A stretch of 64,000 nt of DNA from Yersinia enterocolitica subsp. enterocolitica (GCF_901472495.1 NZ_LR590469.1:4494410-4558409); one strand, 5' to 3'. Numbered from the stretch's first letter, positions 1 to 8,167 are shown. The notes: generated from the letters alone by a model not told the origin. A program made the numbers and translations.

Positions 1-545
1 GGCGCGGGCGTTTATCGGTGGTTAGTCAGACACCTTTCTTATTCTCTGATACGGTCGCGGCTAACATTGCTTTAGGTAAACCTGATGCCACTCAGGATCA
101 AATCGAACGCGCTGCTCGTTTAGCCAGCGTACATGAAGACATCCTGCGTCTCCCACAAGGATATGACACTGAGGTGGGTGAGCGCGGTGTGATGCTGTCT
201 GGTGGGCAAAAGCAGCGAATTTCTATTGCTCGGGCATTGTTGTTGGATACTGAAATTCTGATTCTTGATGATGCACTTTCTGCGGTTGATGGCCAAACCG
301 AACATGAAATCTTAAAGAATCTGCGCGAGTGGGGCGAGCATCGTACTGTGATTATCAGCGCCCACCGCCTTTCTGCTTTAACTGAAGCCAGCGAAATTCT
401 GGTGTTGCAGCATGGTGGGGTGATGCAACGCGGTACGCATAATGTATTGGTGAATCAGTCTGGCTGGTATCGGGAAATGTATCGCTATCAACAATTAGAG
501 GCAGCATTGGATGACGGTGAGTCGGAGGCCAAAACCGATGAGTAA
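1..545 (+). CDS. mdlA: MdlA, ABC exporter half-transporter (5' truncated by window edge)
   Basis: This is the C-terminal part of a membrane-fused ABC exporter subunit; the reading frame is open from base 3, so the start lies outside the window. The visible part is the end of the nucleotide-binding domain: the Q-loop region (VVSQTPFLFSDTV), the ABC signature LSGGQKQR, the Walker B stretch ILILDDALSAVD and the H-switch ISAHRLSAL. It closely matches enterobacterial MdlA, which pairs with MdlB as a putative inner-membrane multidrug-type exporter of unknown substrate. The stop overlaps the mdlB start by 8 bases, so the two are translated from one message. The transmembrane domain cannot be judged here. 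Confidence 0.95.
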   Translation, partial: RGRLSVVSQTPFLFSDTVAANIALGKPDATQDQIERAARLASVHEDILRLPQGYDTEVGERGVMLSGGQKQRISIARALLLDTEILILDDALSAVDGQTEHEILKNLREWGEHRTVIISAHRLSALTEASEILVLQHGGVMQRGTHNVLVNQSGWYREMYRYQQLEAALDDGESEAKTDE

Positions 546-2316
546 AGTTCAGCAACTTTGGCCAACCCTCAAGCGCCTGCTTTCTTATGGCTCCCCCTAT
601 CGCAAGCCATTAGGGCTGGCGGTGCTGATGCTGTGGGTTGCTGCAGCAGCCGAAGTCAGCGGCCCACTGTTGATCAGCTATTTCATTGACCATGTAGTGG
701 CGAAAGGCACGTTACCTTTGGGATTAGTCAGTGGGCTGGCCTTGGCTTATTTGCTGCTGCAATTGCTGGCAGCCGCATTGCACTATTTTCAAGCATTGCT
801 GTTTAATCGCGCGGCAGTCGGTGTGGTTCAAAGGCTCAGGATTGAAGTGATGGACGCAGCTTTGCGTCAGCCTCTCAGTGCTTTTGATACTCAACCTGTC
901 GGGCAATTGATTTCCCGCGTAACCAACGATACCGAAGTCATAAAAGATTTGTATGTGATGGTGGTGTCGACGGTATTGAAAAGTGCGGCGTTAATTGGTG
1001 CAATGTTGGTGGCGATGTTCAGTCTGGATTGGCGCATGGCGCTGATTTCTATTTGTATTTTTCCTACGGTACTGGTGGTTATGGCGATTTACCAGCGCTA
1101 CAGCACGCCAGTTGTGCGTCGGGTGCGGGCCTATGTGGCCGATATTAACGACGGCTTTAATGAAGTCATTAGCGGGATGGGCGTTATTCAACAGTTCCGC
1201 CAGCAGGCGCGTTTTGGTGAGCGTATGGAGTCTGCCAGCCGTGCACATTATAAGGCGCGGATGCAAACATTGCGTCTGGAAGGCTTTCTGCTGCGCCCGT
1301 TACTGAGCCTGTTTTCTGCCATGGTGCTATGCGGTTTATTGCTGCTTTTCGGTTTCAGCCCGGAAGGTTCAGTCGGGGTTGGGGTGCTATATGCATTTAT
1401 CAACTACCTTGGCCGCCTCAATGAGCCTTTGATTGAATTGACATCACAGCAGTCGATTTTGCAACAGGCGGTGGTCGCGGGAGAGCGTATTTTCGATTTG
1501 ATGGACCGCGTCCAGCAAGGATATGGTAGCGATGATCGCCCGCTGACCAGCGGCCATATTCAAGTGAAAAATGTCAGCTTTGCTTATCGCCACGATAAAA
1601 TGGTGCTGCAAAATATTTCCCTTGATGTGCCTTCACACGGCTTTGTCGCTTTAGTTGGGCATACCGGTAGTGGCAAGAGTACCCTGGCAAATCTGTTAAT
1701 GGGCTATTACCCAGTGCAGCAAGGCGAGATTTTGCTTGATGGTCGCCCGCTGGTCGAATTATCACATCAAACTTTGCGACAGGGCGTTGCTATGGTGCAG
1801 CAAGACCCAGTGGTATTGGCTGATTCGTTTTTTGCCAATGTGACATTAGGTCGTGATATTAGTGAGCAGCAAGTGTGGGATGCGCTGGAAACTGTGCAAC
1901 TGGCCTCGCTAGTCCGAGCGTTGCCTGATGGACTACACAGTTTGCTTGGGGAGCAGGGCAACACGCTATCCGTCGGGCAAAAACAGCTATTGGCGATGGC
2001 ACGCGTATTGGTGCAAGCGCCACAAATTCTGATTTTGGATGAAGCGACCGCCAATATTGATTCGGGCACTGAACAGGCCATTCAGCGGGCATTGCAGTTG
2101 ATTCGCAAAAACACCACGCTGGTGGTGATAGCTCACCGCCTTTCAACGATTGTCGATGCTGATACTATTTTGGTATTGCACCGTGGTGTGGCTGTTGAGC
2201 AGGGTAAGCATCAAGAGTTGCTAGCTGCACATGGGCGTTATTATCAAATGTATCAGTTGCAATTAGTCAGTGAAGATTTGGCAGCTATTGATCAAGTCGA
2301 AACTGCAGTCAGTTAA
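538..2316 (+). CDS. mdlB: MdlB, ABC exporter half-transporter
   Basis: Full-length type I ABC exporter half of 592 residues, the size of E. coli MdlB (593). An N-terminal six-helix membrane domain covers about residues 20-310 and a nucleotide-binding domain follows. That domain has Walker A GHTGSGKST, signature LSVGQKQLL (the family normally reads LSGGQ; the same VG variant is in E. coli MdlB), Walker B ILILDEATANID and H-switch IAHRLST. I start at 538 rather than the in-frame ATG at 511 because GGAGG at 524-528 is correctly spaced and the protein then begins MSKVQQLWPTLKRLL like its homologues. It probably forms a heterodimer with MdlA. The substrate is unknown. Confidence 0.95.
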   Translation: MSKVQQLWPTLKRLLSYGSPYRKPLGLAVLMLWVAAAAEVSGPLLISYFIDHVVAKGTLPLGLVSGLALAYLLLQLLAAALHYFQALLFNRAAVGVVQRLRIEVMDAALRQPLSAFDTQPVGQLISRVTNDTEVIKDLYVMVVSTVLKSAALIGAMLVAMFSLDWRMALISICIFPTVLVVMAIYQRYSTPVVRRVRAYVADINDGFNEVISGMGVIQQFRQQARFGERMESASRAHYKARMQTLRLEGFLLRPLLSLFSAMVLCGLLLLFGFSPEGSVGVGVLYAFINYLGRLNEPLIELTSQQSILQQAVVAGERIFDLMDRVQQGYGSDDRPLTSGHIQVKNVSFAYRHDKMVLQNISLDVPSHGFVALVGHTGSGKSTLANLLMGYYPVQQGEILLDGRPLVELSHQTLRQGVAMVQQDPVVLADSFFANVTLGRDISEQQVWDALETVQLASLVRALPDGLHSLLGEQGNTLSVGQKQLLAMARVLVQAPQILILDEATANIDSGTEQAIQRALQLIRKNTTLVVIAHRLSTIVDADTILVLHRGVAVEQGKHQELLAAHGRYYQMYQLQLVSEDLAAIDQVETAVS

Positions 2317-2483
2317 AGAATAAGCGATGGGGTCAGCGGCTCCATCACTTTTCGCCATTCCACTGATATTAATTTTCATTTCAGTCAATAACTCTGCCAC
2401 TGCCTATTAGGAATAAGCTGCCGCACCATAATCAGGCAAAACCATAGCGCGAATATACCGCAGTGCACTTCTGTGACGCGTGT

Positions 2484-2500
2484 CGCACTATTTTGGTGCG
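2484..2500. promoter_or_regulatory. NtrC-type binding site upstream of glnK
   Basis: The 17-base dyad CGCACTATTTTGGTGCG closely matches the enterobacterial NtrC site pattern (TGCAC, A/T-rich centre, GGTGCA). It lies about 110 bases upstream of the sigma-54 promoter at 2607-2622, the usual enhancer distance. A much weaker half-match is seen near 2421-2437 (CGCACC followed by an imperfect right arm). Confidence 0.75.
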
Positions 2501-2606
2501 CAAAAACTGTTCAATCCACTCTATTTCGTCACACCGCTATTGTGCTGCGTATCTCAACCCCCATCAGTTCGCCATTTCAGTATTAAATTCTCGTCAATAT
2601 TATTTA

Positions 2607-2622
2607 TGGCATAGCCTTTGCT
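2607..2622 (+). promoter_or_regulatory. Sigma-54 promoter of glnK-amtB
   Basis: TGGCATAGCCTTTGCT has the diagnostic GG and GC doublets (2608-2609 and 2620-2621) separated by exactly ten bases, matching the -24/-12 sigma-54 consensus. Transcription should start near 2633. With the NtrC-type site upstream, this implies induction of glnK-amtB under nitrogen limitation, as in other enterobacteria. Confidence 0.85.
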
Positions 2623-2627
2623 TTACT

Positions 2628-2687
2628 TGTTTTAAGAAAAGTAAATGTTTTAAGAAAGGTAAGTGTTTTGTAGAAGATAAGTATTTC
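2628..2687 (+). repeat. Three 18-base tandem repeats in the glnK leader
   Basis: Imperfect direct repeats of 18 bases at 2628-2645, 2646-2663 and 2664-2681, each starting TGTTTT and ending in an A/G-rich stretch, are followed by a partial fourth unit to about 2687. They begin at the predicted transcription start and occupy the untranslated leader of glnK. No function is evident. Confidence 0.6.
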
Positions 2688-2728
2688 GTGGCCGACATAA
2701 ATTCGACTTAATTCGAGAAGGGGCAAAT

Positions 2729-3067
2729 ATGAAGCTGGTTACCGTGGTTATCAAACCATTTAAGTTGGAGGATGTGCGCGAAGCCTTGTCCTCAGTAGGT
2801 ATTCAGGGGTTGACCGTAACCGAAGTGAAAGGATTTGGTCGCCAGAAAGGGCACGCAGAACTCTATCGGGGAGCGGAATACAGCGTCAATTTCTTACCCA
2901 AAGTGAAAATTGATATTGCGATTGCGGATGATCAATTAGATGAAGTGATTGATGTTATTAGTAAGGCCGCTTATACCGGAAAAATTGGTGACGGCAAAAT
3001 TTTCGTTGCTGAATTGCAACGTGTTATTCGCATCCGTACCGGCGAAACAGACGAAGCAGCACTGTAA
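2729..3067 (+). CDS. glnK: GlnK, PII nitrogen signalling protein
   Basis: PII-family trimer of 112 residues, full length. The T-loop holds the uridylylated tyrosine (HAELYRGAEYSVNF, Tyr51) and the C-terminal part has the family's K-I-G-D-G-K-I-F loop. GlnK senses 2-oxoglutarate and ATP/ADP. When deuridylylated it docks on AmtB and plugs the ammonium channel. Preceded by GAGAAGGGG, a strong ribosome site. It is co-transcribed with amtB 36 bases downstream. The sigma-54/NtrC promoter and the linkage to amtB identify it as GlnK rather than GlnB. Confidence 0.97.
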   Translation: MKLVTVVIKPFKLEDVREALSSVGIQGLTVTEVKGFGRQKGHAELYRGAEYSVNFLPKVKIDIAIADDQLDEVIDVISKAAYTGKIGDGKIFVAELQRVIRIRTGETDEAAL

Positions 3068-3103
3068 TTTGCAGGCTCAAATTTAGTGAATAGGGATGGG
3101 TTG

Positions 3104-4396
3104 ATGATGAAAAAACTTTTATCCGTGTTGGGCCTGAGTTCGGTAGCGATGCTGCCTTCTTTGGCAATGGCTGCTGCACCGGCAGTGGCTGACAAAGCAG
3201 ATAATGCCTTTATGATGATTTGCACCGCGTTGGTGCTGTTTATGACCGTGCCCGGTATTGCCCTGTTCTACGGCGGCCTGCTGCGTTCCAAAAACGTATT
3301 GTCAATGATGACTCAGGTCATGGTGAGTTTTGCGCTAATTTGTGTCTTATGGATTTTGTATGGTTACAGCCTGGCGTTCAGTACGGGCAACGCGTTCTTC
3401 GGTAACTTCGATATGGCGATGCTCAAAGGTATCGGCCTGACCAGCTTGAGCGGCACCTTCTACCAATATATCCATGTGGTATTCCAGGCTTCCTTCGCCT
3501 GTATCACAGTAGCTCTGGTGGTGGGTTCATTTGCTGAGCGTATCCGTTTCTCTGCGGTACTTATTTTTGCTGTGCTGTGGTTCACCTTCTCATACCTGCC
3601 AATGGCGCACATGGTATGGGGCGGCGGTTTCCTGGCAATGGACGGCGCACTGGACTTTGCGGGCGGTACTGTAGTGCATATTAACGCCGCGATCGCGGGG
3701 TTGGTTGGGGCTTACTTACTGGGTAAACGTGCCGGTTTTGGTAAAGAGGCATTTAAACCTCACAACTTACCAATGGTGTTCACCGGGACGGCAATTCTGT
3801 ATATCGGCTGGTTTGGTTTCAACGCCGGTTCAGCCAGCGCCGCTAACGAAATCGCTGCATTGGCTTTCTTGAATACTGTTGTTGCAACCGCAGGTGCCAT
3901 TCTTTCCTGGGTATTTGCTGAGTGGATTTTGCGTGGCAAGCCGTCTTTGTTAGGTGCATGTTCAGGTTGTATCGCCGGTTTGGTTGCGATTACACCTGCG
4001 GCAGGTACTGTTGGTGTCGGTGGCGCACTGATTATCGGCTTAGTGGGTGGGGTTGCCGGTCTGTGGGGGGTGGTGCTGCTGAAGAAATGGCTGCGGGTCG
4101 ATGATACCTGCGACGTGTTCGGTGTCCACGGCGTGTGCGGGATTGTCGGTTGTATCCTGACGGGGGTCTTCACCTCTGCTTCATTGGGCGGCACAGGTTA
4201 TGCAGCTGGCGTCACTATGGGTCATCAAGTGGGTGTACAGTTGTTCAGTGTGGGGGTGTGTTTGGTCTGGTCCGGTGTGGTTGCTTTCGTTGCCTATAAA
4301 ATTGCTGACCTGGTGGTTGGCCTACGGGTACCAGAAGAGCAAGAACGCGAAGGTCTGGATGTCAACAGCCACGGCGAAAATGCTTATAATCAGTAA
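3104..4396 (+). CDS. amtB: AmtB, ammonium channel
   Basis: Ammonium/ammonia channel of the Amt/Rh family with an N-terminal signal sequence (to about AMAAAPA) and eleven membrane helices. Conserved features include the FYGGL motif, the pore-lining twin histidines (one in VVHINAAIAG, the other in VFGVHGVCGIVG) and a C-terminal cytoplasmic tail ending LRVPEEQEREGLDVNSHGENAY, which contacts GlnK. The GTG at 3086 gives an atypical extension. ATG 3104, with AGGG 8 bases upstream, is preferred, and ATG 3107 is possible. Second gene of the glnK-amtB operon. Confidence 0.96.
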   Translation: MMKKLLSVLGLSSVAMLPSLAMAAAPAVADKADNAFMMICTALVLFMTVPGIALFYGGLLRSKNVLSMMTQVMVSFALICVLWILYGYSLAFSTGNAFFGNFDMAMLKGIGLTSLSGTFYQYIHVVFQASFACITVALVVGSFAERIRFSAVLIFAVLWFTFSYLPMAHMVWGGGFLAMDGALDFAGGTVVHINAAIAGLVGAYLLGKRAGFGKEAFKPHNLPMVFTGTAILYIGWFGFNAGSASAANEIAALAFLNTVVATAGAILSWVFAEWILRGKPSLLGACSGCIAGLVAITPAAGTVGVGGALIIGLVGGVAGLWGVVLLKKWLRVDDTCDVFGVHGVCGIVGCILTGVFTSASLGGTGYAAGVTMGHQVGVQLFSVGVCLVWSGVVAFVAYKIADLVVGLRVPEEQEREGLDVNSHGENAYNQ

Positions 4397-4479
4397 GTTA
4401 ATAATATCAGTAAGTTATCGCTGATAGTAGAATAAATAATAATGATGTAGCAGAATAAGGGGCGATGGGGACATCGCCC

Positions 4480-4646
4480 TGAGGTTAATGACAAAGTGCC
4501 CGTAACGGTGAAAACAGGCAGATCGTAAAGACGCCATAAACCCCTCCCTGGGGGCTCGACCCGCGCCCTCCCTGGCGCGGACGCTTTACTCTTCTACCTG
4601 CCTTCACCTTGCAAGATCGAGTTCTCGAGGTTTGTCAGCAGTCTGG
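4480..4646. repeat. YPAL-type palindromic repeat, copy 1 (full length, 167 bases)
   Basis: Intergenic element beginning TGAGGTTAATGACAAAG and ending with TTTGTCAGCAGTCTG, so TGACAAA and TTTGTCA form inverted ends. The interior is rich in self-complementary segments (GGGGG/CCCTCC and CGCGCC/GGCGCG). The first ~100 bases recur at 62791. It is bracketed by two near-identical hairpins, 4460-4479 and 4647-4666 (GGGCGATG arms), as if the terminator had been duplicated on insertion. Length, ends and setting fit the miniature Yersinia elements known as YPAL; the family name is from memory. Confidence 0.75.
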
Positions 4647-4678
4647 GGGCGATGGAGACATCGCCCTTCTATTTTTTG
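4647..4678. terminator. Rho-independent terminator between amtB and tesB
   Basis: Stem GGGCGATG / CATCGCCC with loop GAGA (4647-4666), followed on the + strand by TTCTATTTTTTG. It serves amtB; the same stem can act on the convergent tesB transcript. A second copy of the hairpin without a T-run sits at 4460-4479, on the other side of the YPAL-type repeat. Confidence 0.85.
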
Positions 4679-4695
4679 TTATGAACGATTTTTTG

Positions 4696-5559
4696 CTATA
4701 ACCGATGTAAACGAATCACACCTTCCTGCACCGTAGAGGCAACCAAGACCCCTTCCCGGTTATAGATTTGCCCGCGAACAAAGCCACGAGCACCTGAAGC
4801 TGAGGTACTTTCTACCGCATACAACAACCAGTCATCAAGACGGAATGGGCGATGGAACCACATGGAATGATCGATTGTGGCGATTTGCACCCCCGGTTCA
4901 AGGAACCCAATTCCATGAGGCTGCAAGGCCGTCGGTAAGAAATTAAAATCAGAGGCATAACCCAGTAAATATTGATGAACTCGCAAGTCATCCGGCATTT
5001 CGCCGTTAGCCTTAAACCAGACATAGCGATTGGGTTCCGCTGTCGAACCTTGCAGTGGGTTGTGGAATTTCACCGGACGCATTTCAATCGGTTGATGGCC
5101 GATAAATTTATCCCGCACTTTCTCGGGAATTAAATGGGCAAATTTGCGGGCGATGTCTGTTTCAGACATTAATCCCTCCGGTGGTGGGACGTCCGGCATG
5201 GTATTTTGGTGCTCAAAACCCTCTTCCTGACTCTGGAATGACGCCGTCATATAAAAGATAGGTTTACCATTTTGAATCGCACTGACCCGACGGGCGCTGA
5301 AACTGTTACCATCGCGCAGTGTTTCTACGTCATAAATGATGGGTTTGCTGCTGTCCCCCGGACGTAAAAAATAGCTGTGAAATGAATGGACCACTCGATC
5401 AGTGGGGACAGTTTGTTTTGCCGCATAAATCGCCTGACCGACAACTTGCCCCCCGAAGACCTGGCGTAAACCTAGATCTTCACTTTGGCCACGGAAGATC
5501 CCTTCTTCAATTTTTTCAAGAAAGAGTAGATCGAGCAATTTTTTTAATGCCTGGCTCAT
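4696..5559 (-). CDS. tesB: TesB, acyl-CoA thioesterase II
   Basis: Double hot-dog thioesterase of 287 residues (E. coli TesB 286) that hydrolyses medium- and long-chain acyl-CoA to free fatty acid and CoA in the cytosol. Conserved blocks include FRGQSEDLGLRQVFGGQVVGQ near the N-terminus, HSFHSYFLRPGD, and the catalytic segments RVHQYLLGYASD (Asp), IATIDHSMWFH (Thr) and VASTVQEGV (Gln). It is monocistronic and convergent with amtB. The start aligns exactly with the E. coli protein (MSQALK). Confidence 0.96.
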   Translation of the reverse strand: MSQALKKLLDLLFLEKIEEGIFRGQSEDLGLRQVFGGQVVGQAIYAAKQTVPTDRVVHSFHSYFLRPGDSSKPIIYDVETLRDGNSFSARRVSAIQNGKPIFYMTASFQSQEEGFEHQNTMPDVPPPEGLMSETDIARKFAHLIPEKVRDKFIGHQPIEMRPVKFHNPLQGSTAEPNRYVWFKANGEMPDDLRVHQYLLGYASDFNFLPTALQPHGIGFLEPGVQIATIDHSMWFHRPFRLDDWLLYAVESTSASGARGFVRGQIYNREGVLVASTVQEGVIRLHRL

Positions 5560-5723
5560 GTTGTGGCCCCTGGTGGTTGAGTTCGTACACAGTGTGCTGA
5601 ATCATCAGGGCTATCGTCAATATATTGCTGTGAAACAGCTGTGCGGTTGAAGCTAGCCTTATAAGGAATAGTCTGATAAATGGCTTAATCGGGAGGGAAA
5701 CGGCAGGGACTAGCAGATTGTGC

Positions 5724-5788
5724 TATAATTAGCTTGCTAGGTGGTTGAAGCCACTTATTAAACGCGAGTTTTTTTGGATAGAACTCGC
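5724..5788 (+). promoter_or_regulatory. Extended -10 promoter and leader hairpin of ybaY
   Basis: TGCTATAAT (TATAAT at 5724-5729) is an extended -10 element with no convincing -35 box. The E. coli orthologue is known to depend on sigma-S, which this layout allows. The leader contains a seven-base stem, GCGAGTT at 5764-5770 and AACTCGC at 5782-5788, ending about 14 bases before the ribosome site AAGGAG (5803-5808). Confidence 0.5.
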
Positions 5789-5816
5789 ATCTTAATAATA
5801 AGAAGGAGTGCGACCT

Positions 5817-6347
5817 ATGAAACCTTGGCAATCAAAAAAATTCTGGCAGATCGCGGGTGGGGCAGCATTGGTAGTCAGTTTAGCTGGGTGTGCCCACAAA
5901 GGGGCTGATGTTCCCGTTCCGGCTTCAGCAGGAATCACGACAGCCGCTGCGCCTATTGCGCAACCTGCCGTACAAGGGACAGTGAATATCCGCGAGCGCA
6001 TTGCCTTGCCACCTGATGCTGTCGTTACGGTGACGCTGTCGGATGCCTCACTGGCTGATGCGCCAACGCGAGTTATTGCTCAGAAAGCGATTCGTACCGA
6101 GGGTAAACAAGCGCCCTTTACTTTTACCTTGCCGTTTAACCCAGCTGAGATTCAGCCAAATGCGCGGATCATTGTGAGTGCAGCCATTACCCATAATGGT
6201 CAGCTAATGTTTATCACTGATACCATCCAGGAAGTGATTAACAATGGTACCGGTACTCAGGCTAACTTGCTGCTGGTTCCTGTGACTTCTGTGGCTATTG
6301 AAACTGCTCCTACCGCTACAATGACCGGCACTGGAACGATACAGTAA
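5817..6347 (+). CDS. ybaY: YbaY family outer-membrane lipoprotein
   Basis: Lipoprotein of 176 residues. The signal peptide ends in the lipobox LAGC with the lipidated cysteine at residue 25. The rest is an Ala/Pro-rich linker followed by a beta-sandwich domain (GTVNIRERIALPPDAVVTVTLSDAS onward) typical of the YbaY/YbaY-like family. I start at ATG 5817, with AAGGAG 8 bases upstream; the GTG at 5808 overlaps that site. Function in the family is unclear. It sits between tesB and atl as in E. coli. Confidence 0.9.
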   Translation: MKPWQSKKFWQIAGGAALVVSLAGCAHKGADVPVPASAGITTAAAPIAQPAVQGTVNIRERIALPPDAVVTVTLSDASLADAPTRVIAQKAIRTEGKQAPFTFTLPFNPAEIQPNARIIVSAAITHNGQLMFITDTIQEVINNGTGTQANLLLVPVTSVAIETAPTATMTGTGTIQ

Positions 6348-6364
6348 CTTTCGACTGGCTTTAT

Positions 6365-6393
6365 GCGCTACAGGGCATAGTTCCCTGTGGCGC
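6365..6393. terminator. Hairpin between convergent ybaY and atl
   Basis: Long stem GCGCTACAGGG / CCCTGTGGCGC with a seven-base loop directly after the ybaY stop. There is no T-run on the + strand. It probably stabilises or ends the convergent ybaY and atl transcripts. Confidence 0.5.
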
Positions 6394-6398
6394 TGAAG

Positions 6399-6788
6399 CT
6401 AGCTGTATTGCCAACGATATTGCTGTAAATCAATCCGCCCGGCAGGGCTTATTTCAATACCTTCCGCCAGCAATGCATTTTTCTGCCTGAGATAATCTTC
6501 TCCAATTAACGATATTTCGCCATGGCGATTAATCACCCGATGCCAGGGTAAAGTAGAGCCTTCAGGTAAGCGTTTCAGAACACCACCCACCTGGCGCGCT
6601 GCTCTGGGGGAGCCTATCAGCCGGGCGATATCACCATAGGTAGTCACTTGCCCGTAAGGGATAGCTGCCACAACGTGAAATACCCGCTGACGAAAGCTGT
6701 CCATTTTACTATGTTCTGCTGCGTCACCCGGTTTTTTTAGTTCTATTTTTGTTGTTGTCACTGCGTCCTCTTTCTGATCTGTTTTCAC
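6399..6788 (-). CDS. atl: Atl (YbaZ), alkyltransferase-like DNA repair protein
   Basis: O6-alkylguanine transferase fold, but the active-site motif reads PWHRV where true methyltransferases have PCHRV, so Trp replaces the acceptor Cys. This is the hallmark of alkyltransferase-like proteins, which bind O6-alkylguanine and flag it for nucleotide excision repair without removing the alkyl group. Also seen are the helix-turn-helix segment VTTYGDIARLIGSPRAARQVGGVLKR and the asparagine hinge region after PWHRVI. The N-terminus is uncertain: the first ATG gives 129 residues with a polar extension, while the internal Met at 6704 (MDSFRQRVF) matches the E. coli start better. Confidence 0.93.
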   Translation of the reverse strand: MKTDQKEDAVTTTKIELKKPGDAAEHSKMDSFRQRVFHVVAAIPYGQVTTYGDIARLIGSPRAARQVGGVLKRLPEGSTLPWHRVINRHGEISLIGEDYLRQKNALLAEGIEISPAGRIDLQQYRWQYS

Positions 6789-7012
6789 TACACATGGTCA
6801 TGGAGAGATAGTAAGAAATAGAGTGGGATAAATAGAATGAAGGCAATAAATAACATTATCAGCGCATTTTTTGCCAGAGGAAAATAGGTTTAGGCCTAAC
6901 TTTGAACCGCCTGGGCAAGAAACCACCAGTTAGCGCGTGTTGTCTTGCTATTTCGAAGTCCATAGCCGATAATGCCCACCGCTCCAGAGTATAAGGAGCC
7001 GTTAACGACAAT

Positions 7013-7125
7013 GGAGGCCCTGTTGGTTCTCCCGCAACACTAACTTGTGAACTCGGTCAGGTCCGGAAGGAAGCAGCCGCAGCAGGCGAGGTGTGTGCCG
7101 GGATGTAGCTGGCAGGGCCTCCACC
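7013..7125 (+). ncRNA. ffs: 4.5S RNA of the signal recognition particle
   Basis: About 113 bases that fold into one long hairpin, with GGAGGCCCTG at the 5' end and CAGGGCCTCC at the 3' end. It carries the hallmark tetraloop region GGTCAGGTCCGGAAGGAAGCAGCC and the asymmetric-loop side GTGTGCCGGGATGTAGCTGG, which bind the M domain of Ffh. It pairs with Ffh to target membrane proteins. Ends are placed by pairing and may be off by a few bases. Confidence 0.96.
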
Positions 7126-7549
7126 ATTTCTGATGAATCAATATTTCACTTGAGCGCCGTAGGTGAGGAGTATCGTTCACACAAGCGCAAACATCATCAA
7201 CTGATGACTGAATGATAAAATAAGAATATTCTCATTTATTTACAGGTTGAATTTTCTATTTGCATTTTAATTTTAGCCAATAATTAATAATATCTCTAAA
7301 TTATTAGCAGTCAGGCAGGTTTTTAATAAATTAAATAGCACGTAAGAGCTTACTACTTAAATACTTTGATAACGCATTGGGCCATATCTAAACACAGGTA
7401 TGCAATAACGCGGGATTAAAGTTAACCTTCAATACCGTAGTTCTATCAAGACGTTTGTCTAACATTAAACACTTACAACCCGCTTACTGCATTGAAGCCG
7501 ATAACGATTATCGGCTCAACGTTGTGTGTCTTAACCAGCGTTAAGCAGA
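7126..7549. other. Gene-free AT-rich stretch with one hairpin
   Basis: No credible ORF. The only structure seen is a perfect nine-base stem, AGCCGATAA / TTATCGGCT with loop CGA, at 7496-7516. It lies just beyond the 3' end of ymoA and may act as that gene's transcript end, although no T-run follows on the minus strand. Confidence 0.5.
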
Positions 7550-7753
7550 CTATTTCACATGTTGCCATACAGTAGGTGGAATTTTATCATAAAGTTTATT
7601 CATTGTGAGTTCAGCTAAGCGGTGGTCTGCTGCTGAGTAAAACAATTCCAGCTCATCGTCAGAAAGTTCGTACTTATTTTTTTCAATTACACGTTCCAAT
7701 GTATCAATAGTCGTACATTTTCTTAAACGCATCAGGTAGTCAGTTTTTGTCAT
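7550..7753 (-). CDS. ymoA: YmoA (Hha family), thermoregulatory nucleoid modulator
   Basis: Hha/YmoA protein of 67 residues, starting MTKTDYLMRLRKC and ending IPPTVWQHVK; as far as I can recall it is identical to Yersinia YmoA. These small helical proteins bind H-NS and strengthen silencing of AT-rich DNA. In Yersinia, YmoA represses virulence genes at low temperature and is degraded by Lon/ClpP at 37 C. It lies 45 bases downstream of tomB, in the classic antitoxin-like pair order. The AT-rich O-antigen cluster in this window is a natural H-NS/YmoA target (inference). Confidence 0.97.
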   Translation of the reverse strand: MTKTDYLMRLRKCTTIDTLERVIEKNKYELSDDELELFYSAADHRLAELTMNKLYDKIPPTVWQHVK

Positions 7754-7798
7754 GGTGTTTTTCTTCTCAATATAAAAATAATATAGGGAAACTATCCC

Positions 7799-8167
7799 TT
7801 AAGTTTTCATCAGGGTACAGATGTATTCCCCTGAGAAAAGTCTGAATAAACGCTCTTTGGTTTTTTGCCAGCGCTGCAATTCCGGATCATTGATTCCGTA
7901 ACTACTAAACAGAGTATATGTGTCGTCTAAATATTCTTCCACTAACTCTGAAAGGTCGCCGCCATCCGGGTATTTTATTTTAAAACTCATCACAAATGAA
8001 GCTATATGCTCGATCAAATCATTGAGTTGCAGGTTTACGGCTGAAGTTGGATCATTTACCCAGCCATGATGGCTATCACCAAGGGTAGCAATGCCTTCAT
8101 CATACAAACTCTCGCACAGGAACTTCAATTGGGCAACGTCATGCCGCTTAGGTGAGTACTCATCCAT
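7799..8167 (-). CDS. tomB: TomB (YmoB), Hha-antagonising protein
   Basis: Acidic protein of 122 residues matching enterobacterial TomB/YbaJ (E. coli 124). Recognisable blocks are KRHDVAQLKFLCESLYDEGIATL, HGWVNDPTSAVNLQLNDLIEHIA and the C-terminal LFSGEYICTLMKT. TomB counteracts Hha toxicity, reportedly by oxidising its conserved cysteine. The start is supported by GGAGGGG about six bases upstream. It is co-transcribed with ymoA. In E. coli the next gene upstream is acrB; here a block of about 9.5 kb separates them. Confidence 0.95.
   Translation of the reverse strand: MDEYSPKRHDVAQLKFLCESLYDEGIATLGDSHHGWVNDPTSAVNLQLNDLIEHIASFVMSFKIKYPDGGDLSELVEEYLDDTYTLFSSYGINDPELQRWQKTKERLFRLFSGEYICTLMKT

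Noticed and set aside
2463..2711. 82-codon ORF upstream of glnK
   Set aside because: It spans the NtrC site, the sigma-54 promoter and the 18-base repeats, has no ribosome site, and its repetitive Lys/Cys/Phe tail merely translates the tandem repeats.
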